The notes under the pieces: generated by a model
The model's database searches: none
What the model was told of the DNA's origin: nothing
What the model saw: only the letters and a program-made list of their open reading frames with translations
Translations under genes and position numbers: made by a program
Source of the DNA: an uncultured Clostridia bacterium
GTDB lineage: Bacteria > Bacillota > Clostridia > TANB77 > CAG-508
Assembly (NCBI GenBank): GCA_934149155.1
Contig: CAKPDZ010000020.1
Location: 1-23,412, forward strand
Length of the DNA stretch: 23,412 nucleotides
Direction of reading: 5' to 3'
Part shown: positions 1-6,142 of the stretch, piece after piece
Numbering within the stretch: position 1 is the stretch's first letter
Layout: every line of letters starts with the position of its first letter

Positions 1-254
1 TAAAAGTTGTTAAAGAAGAAACAACTGAAAAAAGACAAAAAGATATGCCATCAAGATTAAATGCAAGAAGAAAAATGATGACAAAAATAAATAAAGTAAA
101 AGACGAAAACGGAAATAATATAGATTTACTAGATAAATTATTCAACGAAATAGCTCCAAAATACGAAGGTAGAGTTGGAGGATATACAAGAATAATCAAA
201 GCTGGACCTCGTAGAGGAGATGGAGCTGAAGTAGCTATATTACAACTAGTTTAA
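1..254 (+). CDS. rplQ: 50S ribosomal protein bL17, C-terminal part (5' truncated by window edge)
   Basis: The reading frame is open from base 3 to the TAA at 252-254 and has no start in the window, so only the C-terminal 83 residues are visible. An ATG at 45 is internal, not the start. The visible part has the bL17 C-terminal signature: a Leu-rich stretch ending in LFNEIAPKY, then GRVGGYTRI, then GPRRGDGAEVAILQLV. bL17 is a large-subunit protein near the peptide exit tunnel, and its gene usually closes the rpsM-rpsK-rpsD-rpoA cluster, so the upstream neighbour is probably rpoA (inference). No terminator is visible between this stop and the S-box leader that begins about 15 bases later. Confidence 0.9.
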   Translation, partial: KVVKEETTEKRQKDMPSRLNARRKMMTKINKVKDENGNNIDLLDKLFNEIAPKYEGRVGGYTRIIKAGPRRGDGAEVAILQLV

Positions 255-268
255 TAAAATTGAATATA

Positions 269-370
269 CATTATCAAGAGTGGAGTAGAGAACGGCTCGT
301 TAATCCCACAGCAACCTATCATAAAGACAAGGTGCTAATACCGGCAAAGCGTTAGCTTTGAGTGATGATT
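269..370 (+). promoter_or_regulatory. SAM-I (S-box) riboswitch aptamer upstream of metK
   Basis: The segment carries the S-box core in order: ttatcaagagtgg at 271-283, then cccacagcaacc at 305-316, aaggtgctaatacc at 329-342, and a P4 hairpin made by caaagc (345-350) and gctttg (355-360). The P1 helix is closed by ttatc (271-275) and gatga (364-368). This is the conserved S-adenosylmethionine-binding aptamer that controls methionine and SAM genes in Firmicutes, and it sits directly before SAM synthetase, the enzyme making the ligand. Binding is expected to stabilise P1 and favour the terminator at 383-413. Confidence 0.93.
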
Positions 371-382
371 AGAAATAAAAGG

Positions 383-413
383 AACTCTTAGCAAAGCTAG
401 GAGTTTTTATTTT
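383..413 (+). terminator. Intrinsic terminator, expression platform of the SAM riboswitch
   Basis: Arms 383-392 (aactcttagc) and 396-405 (gctaggagtt) form a 10-bp stem with one G-U pair and an AAA loop, followed by a T-rich tract. Bases 392-399 (caaagcta) can instead pair perfectly with 353-360 (tagctttg) inside the aptamer's P4 region, which gives a plausible antiterminator when SAM is scarce. Confidence 0.85.
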
Positions 414-452
414 GCAAAAGGATTAACATTTTTTAGAAAGAGGAGATTAAAT

Positions 453-1562
453 ATGAAAAAATTTTATTTTACATCTGAAAGTGTAACAGAAGGACATCCA
501 GATAAATTATGTGATTACATTTCAGATACAATATTAGATGAAGCTTTAAGACAAGACAAGTATTCAAGAGTGGCAGTAGAAACATTTGCATCTGCAAATA
601 AAATAACAATAGCTGGACAATTAACAACAAATGCAGAACTAGATATAGAAAAAATAGTTAGAGATAGAATCAAAGAAATAGGATATGATGATGCTGATTT
701 AGATATAGATTATAGAACTTGTAAAATAGATATTAATATAACAAAACAAAGTTCTGATATAGCACAAGGTGTAGATATTGGAGGTGCAGGAGATCAAGGA
801 ATAATGTTTGGATATGCATCAGATGAAACAGAAGAATATATGCCATTTGCAATATCAATGGCACATAAACTAGCCAAAAGACTTACAGAAGTACGTAAAA
901 CAGGTATATTACCATATCTTAGACCTGATGGAAAAACTCAAGTTACAGTTGAATATGAAGGAGATGCAGTAAAAAGAATAGATAGTATTTTAATATCAAC
1001 ACAACATAAAGATGGTATAGATATGGATGCATTAATAACAGATATAAAAGACAAAGTAATTAATTCTGTAATACCAGAAAAATATTTAGATGAAAATACA
1101 AAATATTATATTAATCCAACAGGAAGATTTGTAATAGGTGGGCCTTTAGGGGACACTGGATTAACAGGAAGAAAAATAATTGTAGATACATATGGAGGAT
1201 ATGCTCGTCATGGTGGAGGAGCATTTTCTGGAAAGGATGCAACAAAAGTAGATAGAAGTGCAGCATATATGTTGCGTCATATTGCTAAAAATATTGTTGC
1301 AAATGGATATGCTAAAAAATGTGAGTTACAAGTAGCATATGCAATTGGTGTAGAACAACCAATGTCAATATTTGTAGATACATTTGGAACAAACACAATA
1401 CCAGAAGAAGAAATAGAAGAAAAAATCAAGAACAAATTTGATATGACACCAAAAGGAATTATAGAGTATTTGGGACTACGTGAACCAATATTTACAAAGA
1501 CAACAAATTATGGTCATTTTGGTAAGCCAGAATTACCATGGGAAAAAATAATAGAAATGTAA
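453..1562 (+). CDS. metK: S-adenosylmethionine synthetase
   Basis: MetK makes S-adenosylmethionine from methionine and ATP in the cytoplasm, as a tetramer needing Mg2+ and K+. Diagnostic motifs are GHPDK at residues 14-18, the signature GAGDQGIMFGYA at 111-122, and GGGAFSGKD at 254-262 followed by KVDRSAAY. The protein has 369 residues, slightly short of the usual 380-400 but with intact N- and C-terminal domains. The ATG at 453 is preceded by aggag at 441-445, a normal spacing. The gene is controlled by the SAM-I riboswitch and terminator directly upstream, so expression should fall as SAM accumulates. Downstream genes start 47 bases later and may be read through, as no terminator is visible after the stop. 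Confidence 0.97.
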   Translation: MKKFYFTSESVTEGHPDKLCDYISDTILDEALRQDKYSRVAVETFASANKITIAGQLTTNAELDIEKIVRDRIKEIGYDDADLDIDYRTCKIDINITKQSSDIAQGVDIGGAGDQGIMFGYASDETEEYMPFAISMAHKLAKRLTEVRKTGILPYLRPDGKTQVTVEYEGDAVKRIDSILISTQHKDGIDMDALITDIKDKVINSVIPEKYLDENTKYYINPTGRFVIGGPLGDTGLTGRKIIVDTYGGYARHGGGAFSGKDATKVDRSAAYMLRHIAKNIVANGYAKKCELQVAYAIGVEQPMSIFVDTFGTNTIPEEEIEEKIKNKFDMTPKGIIEYLGLREPIFTKTTNYGHFGKPELPWEKIIEM

Positions 1563-1608
1563 CATTAAAATTTCAATAACATATTATAGCCATAAGGAGG
1601 AAACAGGT

Positions 1609-1974
1609 ATGGAGAATTTTATTATAAATTCAGTACTTTGGACACTTGCTCTTTATGGCTTATTTGAATTAATTAAGCAAATAATATATATGTGTACATA
1701 TACGAATCTAAAAGAAGATGGAATCTATATAATAATAGCAGTGAAAAATCAAGAAGAAAGAATAGAAGTTTTTTTGCGTTCGATTTTATTTAAAATTTTA
1801 TATGGTAAAGAAGAATGTATTAAAGATATAATTGTTACAGATTTAAATTCTATTGATAATACAAAAGAAATTGTGAAAAAAATGTCTACAGATTACGAAT
1901 GTGTTAAAGTTACTAATTGGAAAGAATGTAAAGATATAATTGATAATATTGATGAAATAGACAAAAAGTGCTAA
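1609..1974 (+). CDS. Small membrane-anchored protein resembling the N-terminal part of a GT2 glycosyltransferase
   Basis: The product has 121 residues. Residues about 7-30 are hydrophobic and could form one transmembrane anchor. What follows resembles the start of a GT-A fold: a beta strand IYIIIAVKNQEERIE at 39-53, in the position of the GT2 VxNEE motif, and IIVTDLNSIDNTKEI at 74-88, in the position of the vDdgStDgT motif. The rest of a GT2 domain, including the DxD metal site and acceptor region, is absent, so transferase activity is doubtful. A strong aaggagga site lies before the ATG. It sits between metK and a radical SAM gene with short gaps and is probably cotranscribed. The GT2 relation is inferred from pattern only; the function is unknown. 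Confidence 0.7.
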   Translation: MENFIINSVLWTLALYGLFELIKQIIYMCTYTNLKEDGIYIIIAVKNQEERIEVFLRSILFKILYGKEECIKDIIVTDLNSIDNTKEIVKKMSTDYECVKVTNWKECKDIIDNIDEIDKKC

Positions 1975-2001
1975 AATAGTTACTGTAAAGGAGAAAGAAA
2001 C

Positions 2002-2881
2002 ATGTTAGAAAAATGTACAATATGTCCACATAAATGTGGAATAGATAGAAATAAATATATAGGAAGATGTAAATCAAATAATAAAATAAAGATTGCTTTA
2101 TACTCTACGCACAATTTTGAAGAACCATGTATTTCTGGCGAGAATCGGTTCTGGTACAATTTTCTTTTCTAATTGTAATATGAACTGTCTCTTTTGCCAA
2201 AACTACGAAATAAGCCAATTAGGCAAAGGAAAAGAAATAACAATAGAAAAATTATCTAATATAATGATAGAACAACAAGAAAAAGGTGTAGAAAATATTA
2301 ATTTAGTAACTCCAACAAGTTACACTTTACATATTATAGAATCAATAAAACAAGCAAGAAATAAAGGCTTAAGAATCCCAATAGTATATAACACAAATGG
2401 GTATGAAAATGTGGAAACATTAAAGCTGTTAGAAGGATATATAGATATCTATTTACCAGATTTAAAATATTACTATGATGAATTAGGAAAAAAATATTCA
2501 AAAGTAGATAATTATTTCGAAATTGCAACATCAGCAATAAAAGAGATGTATAGACAAGTCGGAGCACCACAATTAAATGAACAAGGAATAATGCAAAAGG
2601 GATTGATGATAAGACATTTAATCTTACCAAATCAAATAGAGAATAGTAAAAAGGTGTTAAAATGGATAAAGGAAAATATGGACAACAATATATATGTAAG
2701 TATAATGGCACAGTATTTTCCTACATATAAAGCAAAAGAATTGGACGAGCTGAATAGAAAACTAACTAGAGAAGAATATGAAGAGGTTGAAAATTACTTA
2801 TATGAATTAGATTTAGAAAATGGTTATATTCAAGAATTAGGTGAGCATGAAGAAGAATATGTGCCAAAGTGGGAAGACTAA
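2002..2881 (+). CDS. PflX-like radical SAM protein, interrupted by a +1 frameshift at about 2146
   Basis: From the ATG at 2002 (aaaggag site just upstream) the frame encodes a four-cysteine N-terminus (C5, C8, C12, C23) of the CxxCPxxCG type and continues through EEPCISGEN to codon 2143-2145, then reaches a stop at 2170. The frame one base over continues the same protein as GSGTIFFSNCNMNCLFCQN, with the radical SAM CxxxCxxC cluster, to the stop at 2879-2881. Deleting C2146 restores a 292-residue protein, the usual length for COG1313/PflX proteins. These bind a 4Fe-4S cluster and SAM, but their substrate is unknown. A TTG at 2093 in the second frame could give a 262-residue product, but it would lose the N-terminal cysteines and gain an unrelated 18-residue start. 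The gene is either newly broken or carries a sequencing error. Confidence 0.85.
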
Positions 2882-2896
2882 ATTTTGTAATATCTG

Positions 2897-2925
2897 TTGA
2901 AAAAAATGTAAAAATCTGTTATGAT
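2897..2925 (+). promoter_or_regulatory. Sigma-A-type promoter for the nuclease-like gene
   Basis: TTGAAA at 2897-2902 and TATGAT at 2920-2925 are separated by exactly 17 bases. Each hexamer differs from consensus at one position. Transcription would start near 2932, giving a short leader before the TTG at 2959. Confidence 0.75.
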
Positions 2926-2958
2926 ATTGCAAAATAATTAAAAGAAGAAGGTAAAAAA

Positions 2959-3351
2959 TTGCAATATATAACAAAATTAGATAAAAAGAAATTAGGAGAA
3001 TATGAAAAAAGAGTAATAACAGAAGATGTAATACTAACAGATGAAAGATTATATGAACATATACTTTTATTTTATGAAGATGAATATAAACAATTAAGAC
3101 CATATATAAAGAATATAATAGAAAATCCAGATTATATTGTTGAAGATAACAGACATGAAGATACAATGATATATTTAAAACAGATAGAAGATATAGGAAA
3201 AAATGGCAGAGTTGTAATTAAATTAGCTTTAGGGCAAGATGAAGAACATAATAAAAATTCAATTATTACTATGATGAAGTTAAATAAAAGAACATGGAAT
3301 CAAACTATAAAAAATCGAGGTAAAATTATATGGAAAAATAAAAAAGACTAG
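2959..3351 (+). CDS. Small protein resembling phage barnase-EndoU-colicin-RelE (PBECR/BECR) nuclease domains
   Basis: The product has 130 residues, no signal peptide and no membrane segment. It starts at TTG 2959, supported by gaagaaggt at 2944-2952; no ATG fits. The pattern is a lead-in KLDKKKLGEYEKRVITEDVI (6-25), TDERLYEHI (27-35), a helix, IIENPDYIVEDN (53-64), a strand GRVVIKLAL (83-91) and KNSIITMMKL (99-108). As I recall the family, this matches PBECR-type proteins found alone, in prophages and in polymorphic toxins. Many relatives have HIxxRH where this one has HILLFY, so one putative catalytic His-Arg pair is changed and RNase activity is uncertain. It has its own promoter, and its stop codon overlaps the next promoter. 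No protein antitoxin gene lies beside it. Confidence 0.62.
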   Translation: MQYITKLDKKKLGEYEKRVITEDVILTDERLYEHILLFYEDEYKQLRPYIKNIIENPDYIVEDNRHEDTMIYLKQIEDIGKNGRVVIKLALGQDEEHNKNSIITMMKLNKRTWNQTIKNRGKIIWKNKKD

Positions 3352-3377
3352 ACAAAAACGAATAAAAGTTGTATAAT
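3349..3377 (+). promoter_or_regulatory. Sigma-A-type promoter for the structured RNA, overlapping the previous stop codon
   Basis: TAGACA at 3349-3354 and TATAAT at 3372-3377 are 17 bases apart. The first three bases of the -35 element are the TAG stop of the nuclease-like gene. The predicted transcription start is about 3384. Confidence 0.72.
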
Positions 3378-3383
3378 ATAAGT

Positions 3384-3517
3384 ACAATATAGAGAGTTAT
3401 TTGAAGTGGACAATTGTGCCATCCACACACCCTAGAGGTCAAAAGAGATGCAGGAATTGGCACACCTGCCAAATAACCAGAACTAAAGGAGCTATGGAAA
3501 CATAGCTCTAATTTTAT
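3384..3517 (+). ncRNA. Candidate structured RNA: three-way junction with kissing loops (family not recognised)
   Basis: Pairings seen by eye: P1 3396-3403 (gttatttg) with 3470-3477 (caaataac), 8 bp; P2 3406-3410 (gtgga) with 3422-3426 (tccac), loop 3411-3421; P3 3450-3454 (gcagg) with 3465-3469 (cctgc), loop 3455-3464. The two loops are complementary over 7 nt, 3415-3421 (tgtgcca) with 3458-3464 (tggcaca). P3 abuts P1 with no linker, while P2 and P3 are joined by 23 nt. An intrinsic terminator follows at once. The topology recalls purine riboswitches, but the sequence does not match that class or the T-box, TPP, FMN, THF, ykkC, ZTP or c-di-GMP motifs as I know them. It could be an independent small RNA or a leader of thyA-folA. 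This is the content of the 268-base gap between the two flanking genes. Confidence 0.6.
3487..3517 (+). terminator. Intrinsic terminator of the structured RNA
   Basis: gagctatg (3489-3496) pairs with catagctc (3501-3508) around a GAAA tetraloop, followed by the moderately T-rich taattttatt. No upstream segment that could act as an obvious antiterminator was found, which favours a plain 3' end over a switch. Confidence 0.75.
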
Positions 3518-3553
3518 TGAGAAAATCGATATGTAACTTTTTTGTAAAAACAA

Positions 3554-3582
3554 TTTACAAGCCCAGATTATTATGGTATATT
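3554..3582 (+). promoter_or_regulatory. Probable promoter of thyA-folA
   Basis: TTTACA at 3554-3559 and TATATT at 3577-3582 are 17 bases apart, after the terminator and 38 bases before the thyA start. The match is weaker than the other promoters here, and such matches arise by chance in AT-rich DNA. Confidence 0.55.
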
Positions 3583-3619
3583 AAAAAAGAAAGAGTCATA
3601 ATAAAAGGAGGACAAATTA

Positions 3620-4477
3620 ATGACACAAGCAGACGAAAACTTTATAAAAACATGTGAAGAAATATTAAAAAATGGATATTCATCAGAAGGCACAAATGTA
3701 AGAACAAGATGGGAAGATGGAACAGAAGCAAATTATTACTCAATAGTAGGAGTACAAAATAAATATGACTTAGAAAAAGAATTTCCAATGATAACACTTA
3801 GAAATAACAGCAAAACAATCAAAAATGCAATAGACGAAATATTATGGATATGGCAAAAAAAATCAAACAAAATAAGTGAATTAAATTCACACATATGGGA
3901 TCAATGGGCTGGAGAAGACGGAACAATAGGAAAAGCCTATGGATATCAATTAGCAAAAAAATATGAATTTAAAACTAAAGATGGAATAAAAGAAATGGAC
4001 CAAGTTGATTATGTGTTATATTTGTTAAAAAATGATCCATCAAGTCGTAGAATAATGACAAACTTATTTAATCATCAAGAATTAAAAGATATGAACTTGG
4101 AACCATGTGCATATGGAACACAATGGTTAGTAAAAGAAGGAAAATTACACTTGATATTAAATCAACGTTCACAAGATATGTTAACAGCAAATGGATGGAA
4201 TGTAATGCAATATGCAACATTACAATGTATGTTTGCTCAAGTTGCAGGATTGAAGCCTGGAACATTGACACACAATATAGGAGATTGTCATATATATGAT
4301 AGACATGTTCCATTAGTAAAAAAATTATTAGAAGCAAAACCAGTAGAATGTCAACCAAAACTAGTCATTAACAATCCAACAAAAGACTTCTATGAATTTA
4401 AGGTAGAAGATTTTGAAATAAAAGATTATGATTACAATAAAGAAGTAAAAATTGGTAAAATACCAGTAGCAGAATAA
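3620..4477 (+). CDS. thyA: Thymidylate synthase (ThyA type)
   Basis: ThyA converts dUMP and 5,10-methylene-THF to dTMP and dihydrofolate. Visible motifs: RRIMTN at residues 143-148 (dUMP phosphate-binding region), the catalytic cysteine C163 in LEPCAYGTQW, NQRSQDML at 181-188 and GDCHIYDRH at 221-229. The common PCH after the catalytic proline-cysteine is PCA here; I believe this occurs in other Firmicute ThyA proteins, but I cannot check. Its 285 residues are close to the 264-residue E. coli enzyme plus short insertions. The ATG at 3620 has aaggagg at 3605-3611. folA follows after 15 bases, so the DHF made is recycled by the partner gene. It probably has its own promoter at 3554-3582. Confidence 0.96.
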   Translation: MTQADENFIKTCEEILKNGYSSEGTNVRTRWEDGTEANYYSIVGVQNKYDLEKEFPMITLRNNSKTIKNAIDEILWIWQKKSNKISELNSHIWDQWAGEDGTIGKAYGYQLAKKYEFKTKDGIKEMDQVDYVLYLLKNDPSSRRIMTNLFNHQELKDMNLEPCAYGTQWLVKEGKLHLILNQRSQDMLTANGWNVMQYATLQCMFAQVAGLKPGTLTHNIGDCHIYDRHVPLVKKLLEAKPVECQPKLVINNPTKDFYEFKVEDFEIKDYDYNKEVKIGKIPVAE

Positions 4478-4492
4478 AGGAGTGCAAATAAA

Positions 4493-4981
4493 ATGTTAAG
4501 TATAATAGTAGCAAAAGCAAAAAACAATACAATAGGAAAAGATAATAAATTATTATGGCATATACCAGATGATTTAAGAAGATTTAAAGAATTGACAACA
4601 AATCAAAATATAATAATGGGAAGAAAAACGTTCGAATCAATAGGAAAAATACTTCCAAATAGAAAACATATTATATTTAGTCAAAATCCAGACTTTAAAA
4701 TAGATAACGAAAATATAGAAATAGTTCATTCAATGTTACAAATTCAACAATACATAGAAGACGAAAATGAAAACTTTGTAATAGGTGGAGCTATGATATA
4801 CAATTTATTAATGCCATATGTAACAAAAATGTATGTTACAGAAATTGACAAAGATTTTGAAGGAGACACAGTTTTTCCAAGAATAAATACAGAAGTATGG
4901 CAAGAAGTTAGCAGAGAAGACGGACCAAAAGATGAAGAAAATGACTTTAAATATCAATATGTAGTTTATAAGAGAAAATAA
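4493..4981 (+). CDS. folA: Dihydrofolate reductase
   Basis: FolA reduces dihydrofolate to tetrahydrofolate with NADPH and completes the thymidylate cycle with the adjacent ThyA. The 162-residue length is standard. Motifs: an N-terminal strand MLSIIVAKAKNNTIGKDN, then LLWHIPDDLRRFKELT (20-35) with W22 and the substrate-binding acid D27, IMGRKTFESIG (41-51) and the nucleotide-binding VIGGAMIY (96-103). It starts 15 bases after the thyA stop with aaaggag nearby, so the two are an operon. Nothing unusual is seen. Confidence 0.96.
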   Translation: MLSIIVAKAKNNTIGKDNKLLWHIPDDLRRFKELTTNQNIIMGRKTFESIGKILPNRKHIIFSQNPDFKIDNENIEIVHSMLQIQQYIEDENENFVIGGAMIYNLLMPYVTKMYVTEIDKDFEGDTVFPRINTEVWQEVSREDGPKDEENDFKYQYVVYKRK

Positions 4982-5026
4982 ATAAGATTTATAGCTTTGG
5001 GTAAAATATAAAAAAGGAGATTTTTT

Positions 5027-6025
5027 ATGTTTAAACCTAAAGCTATTTATTTTGAAAAAGAAATTATAAATTATCCATTAGGACAACATCTAATGAAGCA
5101 ATACAAAGAAACACCGAAGATAGAAATTGAGAATCACAATAATATAGAAGAAATGAGAAAAAAGCAAAATTCAGAATTTGCAAATATGAAAAGTAATTTA
5201 ATAATAGGAGTACGAAAAACACATAAATTTGTGGAAAACCATAAAACATCAGATTATTTGGTACCATATACATCATCAGGTTGTACGGCAATGTGTATGT
5301 ATTGCTATTTAGTATGTAATTACAACAAATGTGCATATTTGAGGCTGTTTGTAAATAGAGAGCAGATGTTAGAAAAAATAATAAAAACAGCACAAAAAAG
5401 TGAAAAACAATTAACATTTGAGATAGGAAGCAATAGTGACTTGATATTAGAAAATACAATTACAGGAAATTTAGTATGGACTATAGAAAATTTTGCAAAT
5501 ACAGAAAAAGGATTTTTAACATTACCAACAAAATTTGATATGGTAGATGATATATTACCATTAAAGCATAATGGTAGAATAATTATTAGGATGAGTGTAA
5601 ATCCGGCAGAAATTATAAATAAAATAGAATTTGGAACATCAAGATTAAAAGGAAGAATAGAGGCAATAAATAAGTTGGCAGAAGCGGGATACAAAATAGG
5701 TATATTAATAGCACCTGTAATATTGATAGAAAATTGGCAACAATTGTATTCAGAACTGATTCAAACTTTAAGTACTGAGTTGTCAGAAAAAGCAAGAAGA
5801 ACAGCATTTTTTGAAATAATATTTATGACATATAGCTATGTTCATACAAAAATAAATGAAGAAGCATTTCCAAATGCAATTAATTTATATGACAAGGAAA
5901 TTATGACAGGAAGAGGAAATGGTAAATATGGATATAAAGAAAAAAATAGAAGAGAAGCAGAAATTTTTTTAAGAGATCAGATGCATAAATATTTTCCTAA
6001 TAATAAAATTGAATACGTAGTTTAA
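5027..6025 (+). CDS. Spore photoproduct lyase family radical SAM protein with Ser at the catalytic Cys position
   Basis: The classical enzyme uses SAM and a 4Fe-4S cluster to split spore photoproduct (5-thyminyl-5,6-dihydrothymine) in DNA of germinating spores. Family features: SSGCTAMCMYCYL at residues 83-95 with cluster cysteines C86, C90, C93 and the conserved tyrosines Y92 and Y94; TFEIGSNSDLI at 130-140; LPTKFDMVDDI; HNGRIIIRMSVNP (181-193); and EFGTSRLKGRIEA (201-213). Length 332 is typical (about 340). By eye alignment with Bacillus/Geobacillus SPL, the hydrogen-donating cysteine (C141/C140, in AACTSD) corresponds to S135 here. Canonical repair is therefore doubtful and I do not assign splB. 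It lies 45 bases after folA with aaaaaggag before the ATG, likely cotranscribed. An SPL relative suggests spore-forming ancestry. Confidence 0.85.
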   Translation: MFKPKAIYFEKEIINYPLGQHLMKQYKETPKIEIENHNNIEEMRKKQNSEFANMKSNLIIGVRKTHKFVENHKTSDYLVPYTSSGCTAMCMYCYLVCNYNKCAYLRLFVNREQMLEKIIKTAQKSEKQLTFEIGSNSDLILENTITGNLVWTIENFANTEKGFLTLPTKFDMVDDILPLKHNGRIIIRMSVNPAEIINKIEFGTSRLKGRIEAINKLAEAGYKIGILIAPVILIENWQQLYSELIQTLSTELSEKARRTAFFEIIFMTYSYVHTKINEEAFPNAINLYDKEIMTGRGNGKYGYKEKNRREAEIFLRDQMHKYFPNNKIEYVV

Positions 6026-6028
6026 TAC

Positions 6029-6057
6029 TTGACATTAAAACAAAATAATAATATACT
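6029..6057 (+). promoter_or_regulatory. Strong promoter of the porCDAB operon
   Basis: A perfect TTGACA at 6029-6034 and TATACT at 6052-6057 are 17 bases apart, giving a predicted start near 6064. This suits a highly expressed central metabolic operon. Confidence 0.85.
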
Positions 6058-6060
6058 TTA

Positions 6061-6114
6061 AGCAAGTTATGGAAAGAGTTTCCAAGCTTGCTATTTATGT
6101 ATTTAAACATAAAT
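6061..6114 (+). promoter_or_regulatory. Two-hairpin 5' leader of the por operon
   Basis: Hairpin 1: agcaag (6061-6066) with cttgct (6087-6092) and an inner stem ggaaa (6071-6075) with tttcc (6079-6083). Hairpin 2: atttatgt (6093-6100) with acataaat (6107-6114). Hairpin 1 starts at or beside the predicted transcription start, so it may protect the mRNA 5' end; with the following T-rich stretch it could also be a weak terminator for the upstream SPL-like gene. It does not cover the ribosome binding site. Confidence 0.5.
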
Positions 6115-6142
6115 AATAAAAACAAAAAGGAGGCTAAATTCA

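Noticed and set aside
2093..2881. TTG 2093 as the true start of the radical SAM gene
   Set aside because: The first 18 codons from 2093 match nothing in the family, whereas the other frame from 2002 encodes the expected N-terminal cysteine motif and has a good ribosome site.
3384..3517. Known riboswitch or housekeeping RNA (THF, purine, T-box, ykkC, ZTP, SRP RNA, 6S)
   Set aside because: None of the conserved core strings I know for these classes is present, and the kissing complement of 7 nt is longer than in purine riboswitches. A database scan could still overturn this.
3620..4477. PCA instead of PCH beside the thymidylate synthase catalytic Cys as a sign of inactivity
   Set aside because: The rest of the active site (RRIMTN, NQRSQD, GDCHIY) is intact and the gene pairs with folA; I consider this a lineage variant.
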